A stretch of 64,000 nt of DNA, from NCBI GenBank assembly GCA_039619475.1, contig CM077115.1, positions 596,031,643 through 596,095,642 of the forward strand. Reading direction: 5' to 3'. A program made the translations under genes and the position numbers. The stretch comes from Icerya purchasi (lineage: Eukaryota; Arthropoda; Insecta; Hemiptera; Monophlebidae). Positions 43,491-55,554 of this stretch are shown here, piece by piece (the first letter of the stretch is position 1; every line of letters starts with the position of its first letter). The notes under the pieces are model-generated. The model made no database searches. It was not told where the DNA came from and saw nothing but the letters and a program-made list of their open reading frames with translations.

Positions 43491-43704
43491 AAGTATTTAT
43501 AAGTTTCCTCTAATTGCAAGCTTTTAATATTATTATTGTTGTTCGGCATTTTTATTTCATTTTCAGCTGGGACTTTTCCGCATTTTACTGCTAATATCGC
43601 GCATTTTTCTAAAATGCCACGAATGTATATGTGCACTATAAATTCTGAGCGTATTCAATAAGGGGATTCAATTTATTAAAAAAAAAAAAAAAGAAAAAAA
43701 AAAT

Positions 43705-44240
43705 TGTTTCAGTTAAAAAATACCATTAAATCAGAAATTGAATAAGATGAGCCGAACAAGAGAACGGAAAAAATGAGTAGATAATGTGGTAAAGGAAGCA
43801 AAGTTATACATGAGAAATTCAGATTTTTATAAATAAAGCTAATAAAAAGTTCAGCGTGAAAGATAATTGAAATAGCAAATTTATTTTTATTAATAGAATA
43901 GAAAGAAGGAAATGGAAATGGTGAAAAAACGGCAGATAATAGTGTGATTGCACGGTGTAAAGAATAGCAATATGATGTTGATTTTCTCGCTGTCGCATTG
44001 TGTTGGGTGCTGTTCTGGGTTAACGGATCTGGGATTTCATTAGGGCTGTTGCACGCACGTGACAATGTTGGATTGAATTTTGAGGTAATTTTTTCTGATT
44101 AATTTGAGATTTAGGTGGTTACTGAGAGAGTATCGGTTTCTTTGTAGGTAGATGGTATAGAGATAATGTATTACAATATATTATCATGAAAGTTTTAAAG
44201 TCTTCAGTATTAGACGTAGTTAGAAATGCAGATGATGTAA
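43705..44240. other. No gene recognised
   Basis: AT-rich sequence after an A-run (about 43679-43704). Short frames only. Confidence 0.5.
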
Positions 44241-44243
44241 ACC

Positions 44244-44372
44244 TCTTTATGAATAAACGATATAATTATGTTGGGAACCCACAGACGGGCTTTGGCCTTC
44301 TGGGACCCGCAAATTATTGAAAAAAAAACAAAAACAAGGCTAACATTCTTTTTTTTTTTTTTTTTTTTTTTT
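44244..44372 (+). mobile_element. LINE 3' tail, relative of the 9.96 kb tail
   Basis: Reverse-complement match to 9962-10060: TTTATGAATAAACGATATAA, GTTGGGAACCCACAGACGGGC and TGGGACCCGCAAATTATTGA recur. On the plus strand it runs into an A-rich stretch and is followed by a T-run (44344-44372). About 100 bp, non-coding, 5'-truncated insertion. Confidence 0.65.
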
Positions 44373-44779
44373 CGGAGGGAGTCCTGCCTATGTATTGCAG
44401 ATAAGATTAGTAGCAAAAATATGAATATAAAATAGAATAATTTTGTAAGTTTGTGTATCACTCGTGAACATGTGGGAGTGACGCCGCGCAACCTTTTTTC
44501 GTATAATTACGAAAATCAGCTTTTCCTTTGCTTATTATAATTCTTGCGGGTCGTAGAGGAGAGAATGCTTCGAATAACGGGTAAATGGACCATTAGTTTT
44601 GATTCTTACCGTTTTGTAACGACCCGAATAGATTAAACAATTAGTAAATTTCTTTCAAATTAATTTCGAGATTTTTTATGCGAAAAATTCGAAAAACAAT
44701 TAAAAAAATCGAATTATTAAAAATAACGAATAAATAACAATTCATAAAATACCCGCTACCTATTCCAATGAACACGATG

Positions 44780-45393
44780 TGGTCTAAATAGATCTACCGT
44801 GGATTCCTAGCCATGCTGGAATTGAGGTTAATGAGGTGTCTGATTTTTCGGCTCGCTTAGGGGCTTCCAATAGGCATCCTCTTCATAAATTTCCTGCTCA
44901 CAATATTAATTATATTTCCGGACAGATCCATATTACATTACGGAATGATATGTATTTTTCCTTTTTTCTTTCCGTCCAGCCTTTTTACCTTCTCTCACCA
45001 GTTGGTTTAACAAGTTTTCTTTTCTTAGTCGCCTTCGTTCCGGTCATAGCTTTATCCCTTCGTCATTTTTTCGTTTTTCCCTCGTCTCTTCCCCACTGTG
45101 TATTCTTCAATCAGAAGATTCCTTCTTCCTGTGCAATGTCAATCATGTTCTCTTCGAGTGTTCTCTACTTTGTTCGGAGCGCTCTCTCTTCTATTCCCAG
45201 CTTTTACCTACTCCATTCAATTATTCTTATGTTCTCTCATTTCCTTCCTTGTCAGTTGTTCCTATTCTAACTTCTTTCATTCAATCAATCTCGCACCAGA
45301 TTAAAATCAGGTATACTCCTTTTAAGCTATTATTTAGCATTCCTCGGTTGATTGGGCTGCTGTTGATATTCGTTAAAAAAACAAAAGAAAAAA
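44780..45393 (+). mobile_element. LINE family C, 5'-truncated copy with TSD
   Basis: Bounded by AACACGATG (44771-44779 and 45394-45402) around an insertion ending in an A-rich tail. It begins inside the RNase H domain (PWIPSHAGIEVNEVSDFSAR) and continues through ASNRHPLHKFPAHNINYISG to a NHVLFECS-like Cys/His tail (about 45145), parallel to the 34-38 kb copy. Frameshifts break the frame. The terminal hairpin is degenerate. Confidence 0.78.
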
Positions 45394-45703
45394 AACACGA
45401 TGCGATACACCAAGAACATTCTCACTGCTACGTAAATTTTTTCGAACACAGTACGTTATGAAAATGATCGCGTTTTGACTTGCTGAATAGCGCGCTGCAA
45501 GTACGTCACTGTCGTGTTTTCTGTTTTTTTCTTACAGGTGCTTCACAGGTCGCCTGAAAAGTCGCATAATCTAAAATGTAAAAGCGAATTCTACGATGAG
45601 ATATCAGTGTTGACTATATAAAAAAGTTAACACCAGAATAACTGCAACTGCTACATTGTTTTTTTTTTTTTTTTTTTTTTTAAATTTAAGAAGGGGTACT
45701 AAA

Positions 45704-45745
45704 CCACTCGCTGCATGTAACTACCTCGGTTATCGCAGTGAGTGG
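45704..45745 (-). ncRNA. 3' UTR stem-loop of element B
   Basis: 45704-45714 pairs with 45735-45745 (10 of 11 pairs) around a 20-nt loop. The size and position are the same as in element A, 13 of 20 loop bases are identical, and three stem pairs differ in both arms so that pairing is kept. Confidence 0.7.
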
Positions 45746-45753
45746 ACCCACGT

Positions 45754-48700
45754 TTAAAACATACTCCTTAGCTCGCTAGCCTGAACGAAAGTCATAAGAT
45801 TGTTCAAAGCAGTAGGGGTATTTGAGAGGATGTCTTCAATCGATGTGATCTGGCCTCGCCGTAACCCATTTAGACGTGTGCATTTCAGCAAGATATGCGA
45901 AACTGACGGGTATTCATCGGTAGAACAAAGTGGGCAGGTACTTGGCTTTGGGGCTTGTTTGAGGATATAGTCGTGGGAAAAGGACGTATGTCCCGTTCTC
46001 ATGCGATTGATTGCCGAAAACACTTTGCGTTCTGTTCCGACTGGAGGCCACCATGGCTCCGTCGTAGGCTTCAGTTCCCTGAGGAAGGTCGACTGAGACA
46101 TCCAGTCATGATTCCACTGTGCGAAGACCGTATCTGACAGGAAACCTCTCAGAGATAATGGACCAAAAGCAAATAACGGCATTGGGCACATCATGAATGA
46201 CCGAGCGACCAGGTCAACCCGCTCATTCCCCGGAACACCGGCATGACTGGGGACCCATAAAAAAACAACTCGGCATCCCCTTCGGCTCAGCTGGTATAAG
46301 ATAGCCAGGACTTCTAGGACCATTGGTGATTCCGGGTGATCTGACTGCAAAGCACGTATGGACTGCAAGGAATCAGTCACCAGTAAGATTCCGAGCGGTT
46401 GGGATCTCAGTTCTAAGTATGCCTGAAGACAAAACAACACAGCATACATTTCGGCTTCCGCAATGGATACAACGTTGTTCAACCGCATGCCCTCTGCGAT
46501 TCTGTCTATTTCGAAAGCGCATGCCGCTGGGGCAGCCTTGGACTCATTAGCTTTGGATCCATCAGTGTATGCTTTCGAGAACGTGGTATATTTATTAATA
46601 ATATTTAGTACCCTGTGCCCTCGCAGCGCCGGTGGGTGATTATTATCAGTAAGAGTTGTGATAGCTTCTACCTGAAAAGAAGCCCAGGGTGGGGGTAATT
46701 TTGAAAAGTCCGTTCTGGGTGTTAAGTTGGGCTTTATGTTATTTTGCAACAAGATTGCATTGACTTCAGGTAGGTTATCCTTGGGAAAATCAGGCTCCTT
46801 AGTTACGTCGCAATGATTCTCTGCAGCCCATGAAAGCATATCGCGATAAGTGAAGAACTTTCTGTTGTAAGACAACGGTGGTATACCAGCTAACGAACAT
46901 AGGCTTTTAGCTGGAGATGTACGATGGGCGCCAAGTATCATGCGAATAGCGGCGTTATGGATTGGGTCCAGTGTTTTTAACAGGGAACCATTCGCCGACG
47001 AGTACACCTGACTCCCATAATTGATTTTGCTGAGGACCAGTGGTTTATAAATATTTAAGAGAAACTTTGGCTGAACATTAAATTTGGGATTTGACAAGAA
47101 CTTGATTACCGTTAAAGACTGAAGGGATTTAGTTTTTAAATCAGATATAAAGGGCTTCCACGTCAGGTTGGCGTCCATCAAGATGCCTAGGAAAGTTGCT
47201 GTTGTTTTATAAGGAATTGGACTATTGTTCACTTGTAGTGATGGCGGATTCTGAACAGGACGACCTCTATGGAACACAACGTATTGAGACTTCTGAGAGG
47301 AGAAATCCAGTCCATTCTTTCCTGACCATTGCTGCAATCTATTAATTGTATTTTGCAGGATAGACTGGGCCAAGGAAGGGATGTTAGATGCCACGGATAT
47401 GTTTAGATCATCTATATATAGGCGAGCACTTACTGGAGGCCTGATGCAGTCAACAATATCGTTTATATAGAAGATAAACAGGGTAGCACTTAAGGCGGAA
47501 CCTTGAGGTACCCCGTTCTCTATTGGAACTTTTCTCGATATCGAGGAGCCAATTCGGATTTGAATCCATCTATCGCTCAGATAGTTGTGAATGTATCGCC
47601 CCAGCTTACCGCCCACCCCGACCGCTTTTAATTTCCGAAGCAAGTGTTGCCTCGATACGCGGTCGAATGCCTTCTCCATAACGAAGAATACTGCATAAAG
47701 GTGGTGTCGACGATGAAAGGCAGATACAATTTGTCTTTGAAGGCTCAATAAATGATTAATGGTTGACTTTGATTTTCGGCCTCCAGCTTGAATTGGTGAT
47801 AGGACAGCGTTTGCTTCAAGGAAATGCAGAAATCGCCTGTTCACCATCTTTTCCATCGTTTTAGACAGGACAGACAGCAATGATATTGGTCCGATAACTT
47901 TCAACTTGGAAAGGATTTTTATTCACCTTTGGGATAGGAATGACGGTCGCAACTTTCCATGCATCCGGAATAGCCCCAGCTGACCATATCTGATTATATA
48001 TATTCAGTAGGAATTCCTTAACATGGCCCGGGAGATATTTCAACATGTAGGGGTGTATCGAATCTTCACCGGGTGCACTGTTCCTGGTGTGATACTTAAG
48101 TTGGAACTCTAGTTCAGCCATAGAAAAGGGGCAGTTATAACGATCGTCAGCATTGGAATCGAAATTAATGGACTGTTGCTCATAAAGTGTTTTTTGCTGT
48201 TGGAAATTGCTGGAATACTTCAGTGCCGAGAATTCTGTGGAAAAATAATGTGCAAATGCTTCTGCAACATCTCTAGTCTCTGTTATGTGAACTCCATTGA
48301 CTTTTAATGTTGGGTGCGTACGGGTACTATTGCTGTTACTAATAGTTCTGATTTTTTCCCACATTACGTGAGCATTAACTGTTTGAGGAATTGATGCTGC
48401 AAAAGAATTCCACGACTCCTGTTTTTTGCTGCGGATGAGGTCTCGGGCAGCTGCTCTACACTTCTTAAATGTGATTAGGTCCTCAACCTTTCCAGTTGAC
48501 TTATATTTCCTGAGAGCTCGTTTTCGCTTTGTTATCGCTTTTTTAATGTCATCGCACCACCACGGAACTGGTCTGCTCCGCTTTCTTTGTGATACTTTTG
48601 GAATTGTTGCGTTGGCTGCCTCCGAAATCACATTTTTTACGACATTTATATTAATTTCTATTGACTCTGTTGGTTGAGGAAGAGTCGTCACTCTCTTCGA

Positions 48701-49462
48701 CTATGCTTCCCAATCTGCTCTTTGAAAAATGAAACGCGGCATTAATCCTTCAAGCTGGTTGGGTGTCACTGTACTTTTAAACTCTATTATTATAGGAAAG
48801 TGGTCGCTCGAGCATAAGTTATCCATCGCCCGTAGGGAAAATTTAGGGGCCAGCATGCTTGAGCACAGGGCTAGATCTATCGTTGAGAAAGTGTGATGCG
48901 TAAAATTAAAATGGGTGGGTGAAGTTGTAGTGAGTAACACCAGGTCGCTATTAATCACAATATCGGATAATACTCGTCCATGCTGATTTGAGGACAACGA
49001 GCTCCATAATGGCGAGTGAGCATTAAAGTCTCCGAGGAGCATTGCATCACTTCCGAGCGCACTGATGAGGGAATCCATTTGGCTGTGGGTTACCTCGCTT
49101 CCAGGAGGTAGGTAGCAATTACAAATTTTTACTTCTGACGAGGAAAGAGAAGGGATGTTGACTCGTATAGTTACAGCTTGAAAAGTAGTTGTAATTGGTA
49201 TCTGTTGCGCTGGTAGTGACGTGTGTACTAGCGTCGCCACACCACCACTCGCTCTCTCCCCGTTTGGATTATCATACCGGAAAATATTATAATTCTTAAT
49301 GGACGTTCTGGCATCTGGTTTAAGTCTGGTTTCTTGCAGGCATACTATTAGTGGAGAAATCTCGGCTATTAGCTGTTCTAGTTCGGCCCTATTGCTTGCG
49401 AAACTTCGACAGTTCCACTGCATTATCACTCCTTTATTTTCCAAATCCATTTTTATTTTCAT
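45754..49462 (-). pseudogene. Element B ORF2: endonuclease, RT, RNase H, with three lesions
   Basis: From the ATG at 49462 the EEP endonuclease shows MQWNCRSF, CLQETRL, GDFNAHSPLW, a TIDLAL segment and SSDHFPI, with catalytic positions intact. An in-frame TAG (48701-48703) follows RADWEA. The same frame then continues through WWCDDIKKAI, KKCRAAARDLIRSKKQE and SAPGEDSIHPYMLKYLP. A frameshift near 47890 lies within the YRPISLLS block. The last frame (47904-45754) holds RT motif A as FFVMEKAFD, so the catalytic Asp is Val, motif B GVPQGSALSATLF and motif C YIDDLNIS. RNase H has a full set (YTDGSKAN, AEMYAVLF, LLVTDSLQ, GVPGNERVD). The end carries RMRTGHTSFSHDYIL and a C..C...SHILLKC motif. The Asp-to-Val change alone should abolish polymerase activity. 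Confidence 0.92.
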
Positions 49463-49535
49463 GAAAAAAAAAAAAATTTACTGTAATATTAAAGCTCTTA
49501 CCGTGGGGCCGCCGAGAGTGTCTTATTTAGCAACG

Positions 49536-51089
49536 TTATGGTGAGGAGTCTTTATTATCTGCACGAAGTTCATCGTTATTTATCTTGTCTGGTGCGTTTT
49601 GCATTTTTGAAATTTTATTTAGTTCTTTTATTATACGGGTGCATCTATTTTTAGCGTTTGGAGCATTTAAAAATGGTTTTACCGTTGATAACATGTGTAT
49701 GAGACCATCTTTGTCCTCGGTGTAATCATTGGCATAATTTATAAAGTCGGGGTCTGAACATACATTTTTCATAAATAACTTGAACTCCTCATAGTTCATA
49801 TATAAAGGGGAGTTTTTGCTGTTAAAGAGGTGTTTAGCCCCAGCAATTATTTTTTCTACTTCTACCGATTTATTGGGCTTTTGAGTAGGGTTGGTGGCCG
49901 CTGTGGTCGATGTAGTCGACTGCGCCGAATCCATTTGTATCGGCATGGTCACAGTCTCCTGCATCTTTCCCTCCGAATCTCTTCATTTTCCATACTCTTC
50001 CGCTTGGTTTCTGGCTGGAAAGAAAAATTCGGCTGTAACTGATCTGCGACGGGGGGTGGCGGCGATATTGGATGGGGGCGTTTCTGGGCTGCACTAGCTT
50101 GATCATGGGTACTTTCATCCACACTATGCCTCTGTTCGACCTGTTGCATCGTTATGTGTTCTGGCTCGTTTACAGTATCTTCTTTAGTTTTGGTACGTTT
50201 ACAATTTGTACAACCATGATCTTCGAGGTGGGTGAAAATGCGGTATTCGTGGTCATTGTGTTTAATTAGGAAAGATTCAGGGATGTGAAGGCAGTCGACG
50301 CTTTCAATGTAGACTTTTCGCCTCCAGCTAATTATGTGCCCGAATTCTGGATCGGAAGGATTAACCCGCAATATATCTATCGGTGAGAGTTGTTTAACCC
50401 CCCATGATAGACGACAAGTATTGTGCAATTATTTCGTTCGGTATGGTGGCTGAAACGTTAGACAGCACGAGTTTATTAGTCGGATTTCTCACCTTGCGTG
50501 CTTGGATTGTTTCTTCACCTATCGTTATTGTTCCGTTATTTTTGAAGAACGAGTCTGTTAGGTGGACGGATTTTAAGAAAATTATTATTCTATCCCCGCT
50601 GATACGAGAGCCGACTGTGATATTATGAGCACCACCGACTTTGTCTTTCAGCGCTACGAAATAGTCGCGAATTGATAGAGGAGAGATGTACGGGAATATT
50701 ATGCCCTGTTCGTCTTTAGGGTGTTCAAATTTCGTTAACGGAATAATTTTTTTCGTTGTTTTAATTTTATTCCGCGAAGGTTTGTTTGGATCGCGTATTT
50801 GAAAACTTAGCGGGCCCATTTATCGACAGTGGTAAAGCGGGGAAATCGTGATCAGATATGTACAGCTCGGCAGTGCAGAGCTGTTCGTGTTATGTGTAAT
50901 GGTTGTGTTATCAGTGAAAGAGTGTTGGTGTGTGTCTGTGTGGGGTTGTGTGTGAGTGGATGCGCGATCACTCGCATGTTTCGGTATCGAAAGAAATGAA
51001 ACGGTATCACCTGATTGCTGTGGTTGTAGCTTCGTTTGGTTTATCGGCGACTGAGCCGGATTCCCGGTCGATGATGAAGCGGGTAGCAT
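49536..51089 (-). pseudogene. Element B ORF1, broken
   Basis: The first ATG is at 51089 (MLPASSS; a TTG at 51101 is in frame). The Ser/Thr/His/Gln-rich N-terminus ends at a TAA (50820-50822) immediately followed by an in-frame ATG. The conserved domain (DEQGIIFPYISP, RDYFVALKDKVGG, GSRISGDRIIIFLKS, NKLVLSNV) runs to about 50400. A frameshift leads to ILRVNPSDPEFGHIISWRR and YRIFTHLEDHGCTNC, again only the first half of a zinc knuckle. A second frameshift precedes the C-terminal segment (FKLFMKNVCSDPDFINYAND, DKDGLIHML, KNRCTRIIKEL) ending at 49536. Order and content match element A ORF1. Confidence 0.85.
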
Positions 51090-51170
51090 CGCTCCGTTCA
51101 ATTATCACCGAACGGTATGCGACGTACAGATAATACGATATTACGAGAAATCTAATTAATTATTACACTG

Positions 51171-52189
51171 AACGCGTTAAATACAACTTGTTAGAAAAAC
51201 GTCAATAATCGCTTGTTCCCTGTATGTGATAAAAAATTAGTCAAGGACACAGAACTATTTATAGACTGCGAGAGATTCTGATTATAATAATATTTGCCGA
51301 CAATAATTTTTTAATTCAAAACAGTGGCTTTTATACTTCTCATCGGGATCGGTCCAAACCACCAGAACCCTTTAATTTGCTACGCCATGGCGACAGAGTC
51401 TGAAATGTAGACGGGGCTCAGCGGATAATAAAGAGATAAAGTAGTGGAAAGTCGTGAAATCAGGAATTCTACGGACAGGCACAGGTTAAAAGGCTCTATT
51501 ATCACCGGATAAAGAGCACGAACAATAGATATTGTAGCAAAATCTAAAATGGAAATTCTTCTTATGTAGATGCCGGTATCCTGTTCTCAGACTTGGATGC
51601 TCCTATTCATTCCTCCCAGTCGTCGTTCTACTAGTGTTTCCTTAATCAGATTAAGACTCATTTTCTTCTCTCCGCTTTTCGTTTTCAATTTTCCCTATTT
51701 CTTACTCCCTATTGTCCCCTCCGCAACACTGATCCTATTCCTATATATATATATGACGTAAACCACTTGTGCTTTCCATAATTGCAATCTAAATTTGTAA
51801 TATAATACTTTCAGCGGTTCAGTCAAACCAAGTAAAGAAAATGTTAATAAAGACAAATTCTTAAATATCTTAAGCTCTATTTTTCCGAACCATTGTACAA
51901 TCGCTAGGCTGTAATGGATCCTATAGTGTTGGTTCAGCCTTTTTTGTCCTTCGCTAAACTATGAGGACGTGAGGTTATTGAAGATTATGTTCGAGAGGTA
52001 AGGTGGAGGAGGGCTGTTACTAGGCAAGGAACAATATATATTTTATGCTCGGGCGGATGTATCGATGCGTTCATTAATGAACACGCCAAGAAGAGACCAA
52101 AGTAACTGAAAAAAGAACGATGTTAATAGGTTGTGTCAAAAAGCGAAAGCCATATTTAGGTTTATTTTCTTTTGATTTTTTTTAAAAAT
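51171..52189. other. No gene recognised
   Basis: Only short frames, with no motif or repeat that I can identify. Confidence 0.5.
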
Positions 52190-52310
52190 ATATTGTGCCA
52201 CACATTAACGATAATGGAGTCAAAAAATCGATTTACGCCAAACGCTTAATGAAACATAACCATAAACCGGACACAATTAAGAAATCTGTATACAGCAATA
52301 TTTAAGATAC
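52190..52310 (+). pseudogene. PLE-like C-terminal scrap
   Basis: The plus strand reads KSIYAKRLMKHNHKPDTIKK, comparable with the STYAEHLIKNKHKPNSIEN segment after the GIY-YIG domain of the 254-1168 frame. About 30 codons only. The dispersed repeat begins directly downstream. Confidence 0.5.
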
Positions 52311-52326
52311 ATCTGAAAAAGGATAA

Positions 52327-52815
52327 AACGTTTAAGTGCAGCTGAATAAACAAGATGTCAAAACCGTTGAACGAACAAAGTCTGATTTTCGACACAAAAT
52401 TCCGACACGTTATCTACGGATTCGGTATATATTGTAAAAATAATACGGACTTTTTAACGTTCATCTCAAGTTCCATTATCCGTTACATTATTTCATCGCC
52501 ATTTCTTTTTATATTTTCTATTTTTGTTTAACCTCACATAAATCGGGCGAATGTTTCGCCGCGATTAATCATTACCATTCGGAAAGCGTTGTTTCATATG
52601 CGTGTATATTTCTGTATTTGTATTTTCTAGTTCATTACGGTATGGGTCTGTATTATAGATTTCGATCATTCTGTGTTTACCTTACTAATATTTCTTTGAT
52701 ATTCTTTTTTTTTTCCGGTTGGAAATTGGTGAATCCTAGTTTTCTCCGAGAAAATCCAGCACCATATATATACCCTCGATTCCTAATCAGATAATTTCCT
52801 CTTAGATTACTCCTT
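52327..52815 (+). repeat. Dispersed ~490-bp repeat, copy 2
   Basis: Same-orientation copy of 27355-27848 with scattered substitutions and a few indels (for example an 11-bp TAAGTTCAAGT-type segment missing near 52520). The conserved GGCGAA/TTCGCC hairpin is retained. No coding frame. Confidence 0.85.
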
Positions 52816-54115
52816 CAGTCGATGTGTGTTACATAAGAAAAAAAGTAAATTGCTAAACATTTTTACCAATGTTTTCTACTCTAAAACTGACGAAAATTGT
52901 ATAGCCTTTTTAAAAACTTACCTCACGTTATGCCTAGACGCTTGTTTACTATATGCATTTGAGCACCGGAAGGCGATTTCCGTTAGTTTATTTACATATA
53001 ATATGATCCTAATCTCTCCCGTACTGGACGAGCAAATTGGGAGATGAATTTTATACTTGCTGCCAGGTAAATATATGAGCAACACGAAATTATGGATTCG
53101 ATACTTCCATCCGTTTTTGTTTTGCTTTTTTTTTTTTCTATTTCGAATTTCGCCCCCATTTTTTTGGTAATTACTGATCCTAAATATAAAATAAACTAAT
53201 TTCTTTTTCGCGAAAAATAAATTGCGTCTTTTTTTAAAGTTCCAACGTGATGATAAACTTAAAAGGAGAAAAAATTCATATTTTCCCTTAACGCTCTACA
53301 GATGTATTTCTTTCAGATAGCTACACATTATGTACAGTTGAAAAATCGTTATTTTTCGGAGAACGTATACCGCGCGTCATAGTCAGATACGCAATCTAAC
53401 TGGACAGATTTTCAGTGTTCGTTTTTATGACGATTCTTAGTATTCATTTGATTATGTAACACATAAAGTGTTCAACATTATATGCATACCGTCGAAGTAG
53501 AATGAAAAAAAAAAAAGAGAATACTCGAAAAATAGTTTTTAACCTCTAAACTTTTACTGACGAAAAATGATGACCTAGTTCTTCGAGTATCCAAATTTTC
53601 AATAGCGCCCAATCAACATATCAACTACTGAATTTAAATATTTCATTTTAAAATCATCATTATTAACCGTCCGCCATTTCAAATCGTAACATTATTTGGT
53701 CTCATCACGATGTTCATAAATTGTACTTTTCCACTTAGTATAACTTGTTCCCTATTCTCCGCACCTTTTTTTTTTTCTTCTCTTTCTCTCTCTTTCTATT
53801 GATCGTGTTTTCTAGGTACATACCGCTATTAATGTTGGACCTCTGTCACAACTGCATGACCTTTAGAGTTGATGATAGGATAACATTTTACACCTACTCT
53901 CGGAGCTAAATATATATTTCCTATACGCTTTAGTTATTTTCTTTCGTTAAATCGCAAACATTACACTGCTTAACAAAAACGTGATATACGAATATACTTA
54001 GAATATTGTGCTTACCACGTTATCCTTACTCCCGAGAACTTATTAGAATATCCTACCCACTACGTAACGGTGATTTTTACTCTACCTAAGCGCAAAATTC
54101 TACACTTTATTTTTT
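52816..54115. other. No gene recognised
   Basis: AT-rich. A 73-codon frame at 52826-53047 has no recognisable domain. Confidence 0.5.
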
Positions 54116-54839
54116 TTTGATGTACATTATTATTTTTATGCATCAAAAAAGGAAACATACGTATACGATCATATTTGATTTTGTACTAGCCGTCTTCAAT
54201 CTTTCTCTATTTCTATTCAAATTAAAATTTAGAATTTTTTCCCATTTTCAGCACCATCCTTCTCGAGTTTTTGAAGGCCCTCTGCACAATCAGTGGACAA
54301 ATTCGAAATCAAGCAAAGCAAAGTACTCAAAAAAAAAAAAAAAAAAAAAAAACGTCATACCACAGGCGCATTCAAAGAGAAGTTACATGCTGGTCGCTTA
54401 ATTAACGAGACTACGAAGATGTATATGTTTATATCAATGACAAAATCTTTCTTAGCCCGACTCCCATTAGCCCTTTTTTTGTCAGAAGATTTATGTCACA
54501 AAAATCATTTGTTTCCCCGTCACGGTAATTTGCCCCCAAAATGTGACATTAAATAAAGATTTATTTATTACTTTTTTTTGTGGCGCATTCAGAAAAAGTT
54601 ACGTTCGCAAATTTGTTCTACACGAAGTACAGAAATGATAAAACTGCGGATCCGGGAATATCCGCGAACGAGATGAATGGGCGGGGAGACCCTTGCAGGC
54701 ACGAAGGACCGTGTTTTAAGTTGTTCTTCGTACCTTACCAAGAGGCAAACATACGGATCCACGCGCTATTTTCGTTCTTTTTATTATTTATCTATTTTGT
54801 TTTTTTCGGTTCGTCAACTACCGATATTAAAATGCAGCA
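54116..54839. other. Probable retroposed scrap with A-run, not identified
   Basis: An A-run at 54330-54352 may mark the 3' end of a plus-strand retroposed sequence. A GGCGCATTCA...AAGTTAC segment occurs twice (about 54364 and 54582), suggesting two pieces of one unknown repeat. No protein is recognised. Confidence 0.35.
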
Positions 54840-55240
54840 CGAGTAAAATTTTTCTTTATTTTCAAAAAATGTTCCATCGCAGATCGTTTATAAATATTCA
54901 CAACAAATTAATTCTTTATAAAGCACTTATTAGACCAATCTTAACCAACGCATCGCCTGTGTGGTCCTCAGTTTCTAACGCCCGCTTTAAACAATTACAG
55001 CCCATACAAAATAGATGTCTCAGGTGCGTACTAAATCCCGCTATAACAGAATTCGAATGATGCATAATGTCCTCAAACTACCCCATATCTTCGTAATTAT
55101 GTACATTCTTCGGCAAAAAATTTTTTTGAAAATTGCTCGACCCATAGTAATCCACTTATTAACCACATCGGGAATTATGATTCCAGGCAACTCGAATTTA
55201 TGTATTCAAAATATAAGCACAGGCGTCTAAAGCCATAATC
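54840..55240 (+). pseudogene. Jockey-type LINE, thumb/C-terminal fragment
   Basis: The plus strand reads a HNKLILYKALIRPILTNASP segment and VWSSVSNARFKQLQPIQNRC, LRCVLNPAI (54890-55050). A frame shift follows and then RIRMMHNVLKLPHIFVIMY and KIARPIV. The LYK.LIRPILTYA.PVW......K.LQ..QN..LR...N pattern is the conserved jockey-clade segment downstream of the RT palm. No tail or TSD. Confidence 0.82.
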
Positions 55241-55554
55241 TTCTATAATCTTTTACCCGTATATATATATTATATCCACTTCTTTATTTTTTCACTCACA
55301 GTCCTGTTCCTCACTTGTTTTGTATCTGAATCCTTATTCCTTAAGCAAACTTTATTCCCAACCACTCATCATATCTGCGCGTAGGTTTTTTTTTTTTTAA
55401 ATTTTTCCTACAATGACACTATTGCTAAATTTTTAATTGTAATAACCTATAATCGGTTTTTTATATGTTGTATCGTGCGGTAAGACAATTCGTCGATACG
55501 CTAATTCAACGTGTACTGCTAACGTTACGTTGTATCGTAATTTGCATAAATATA

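Larger units (their letters stand above)
41700..43650 (-). pseudogene. Non-LTR RT relic, C-terminal half, rearranged
   Basis: The minus strand reads, from 43640: an ILEKCAILAVKCGKV segment, LPNN-type KMPNNNNNIKSL, YKYLGI and RRRKILK.N.AGN; then ARREIWENKVLRRQFIEKTH (about 42850-42900); then an inverted block (42563-42832); then VAQEQILRTNVI, SRCRLCKEAEETV (about 42400-42500), KKWCEHKPEKVI (about 42250) and CSASNWCPWNTIPPDL / VVGLNTKTITQLQ (about 42060-41950). Blocks such as C.LC..A.ETV.HI, KWYEH.PE and V.GALGTIP..L occur in this order in a widespread invertebrate LINE. Clade not resolved. It is interrupted by a SINE at 43315 and carries several stops. Confidence 0.72.
45659..51170 (-). mobile_element. 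Element B: I-group LINE, nearly full length, minus strand
   Basis: Same family as element A but not inverted. From the 5' side: leader above 51089, ORF1 (51089-49536), ORF2 (49462-45754), a ~75-bp 3' UTR with a conserved stem-loop (45704-45745), and a poly(A) tail (T-run 45659-45680). ORF1 and ORF2 are 73 bp apart. The 5' limit is estimated; no TSD was found with confidence. Confidence 0.85.
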
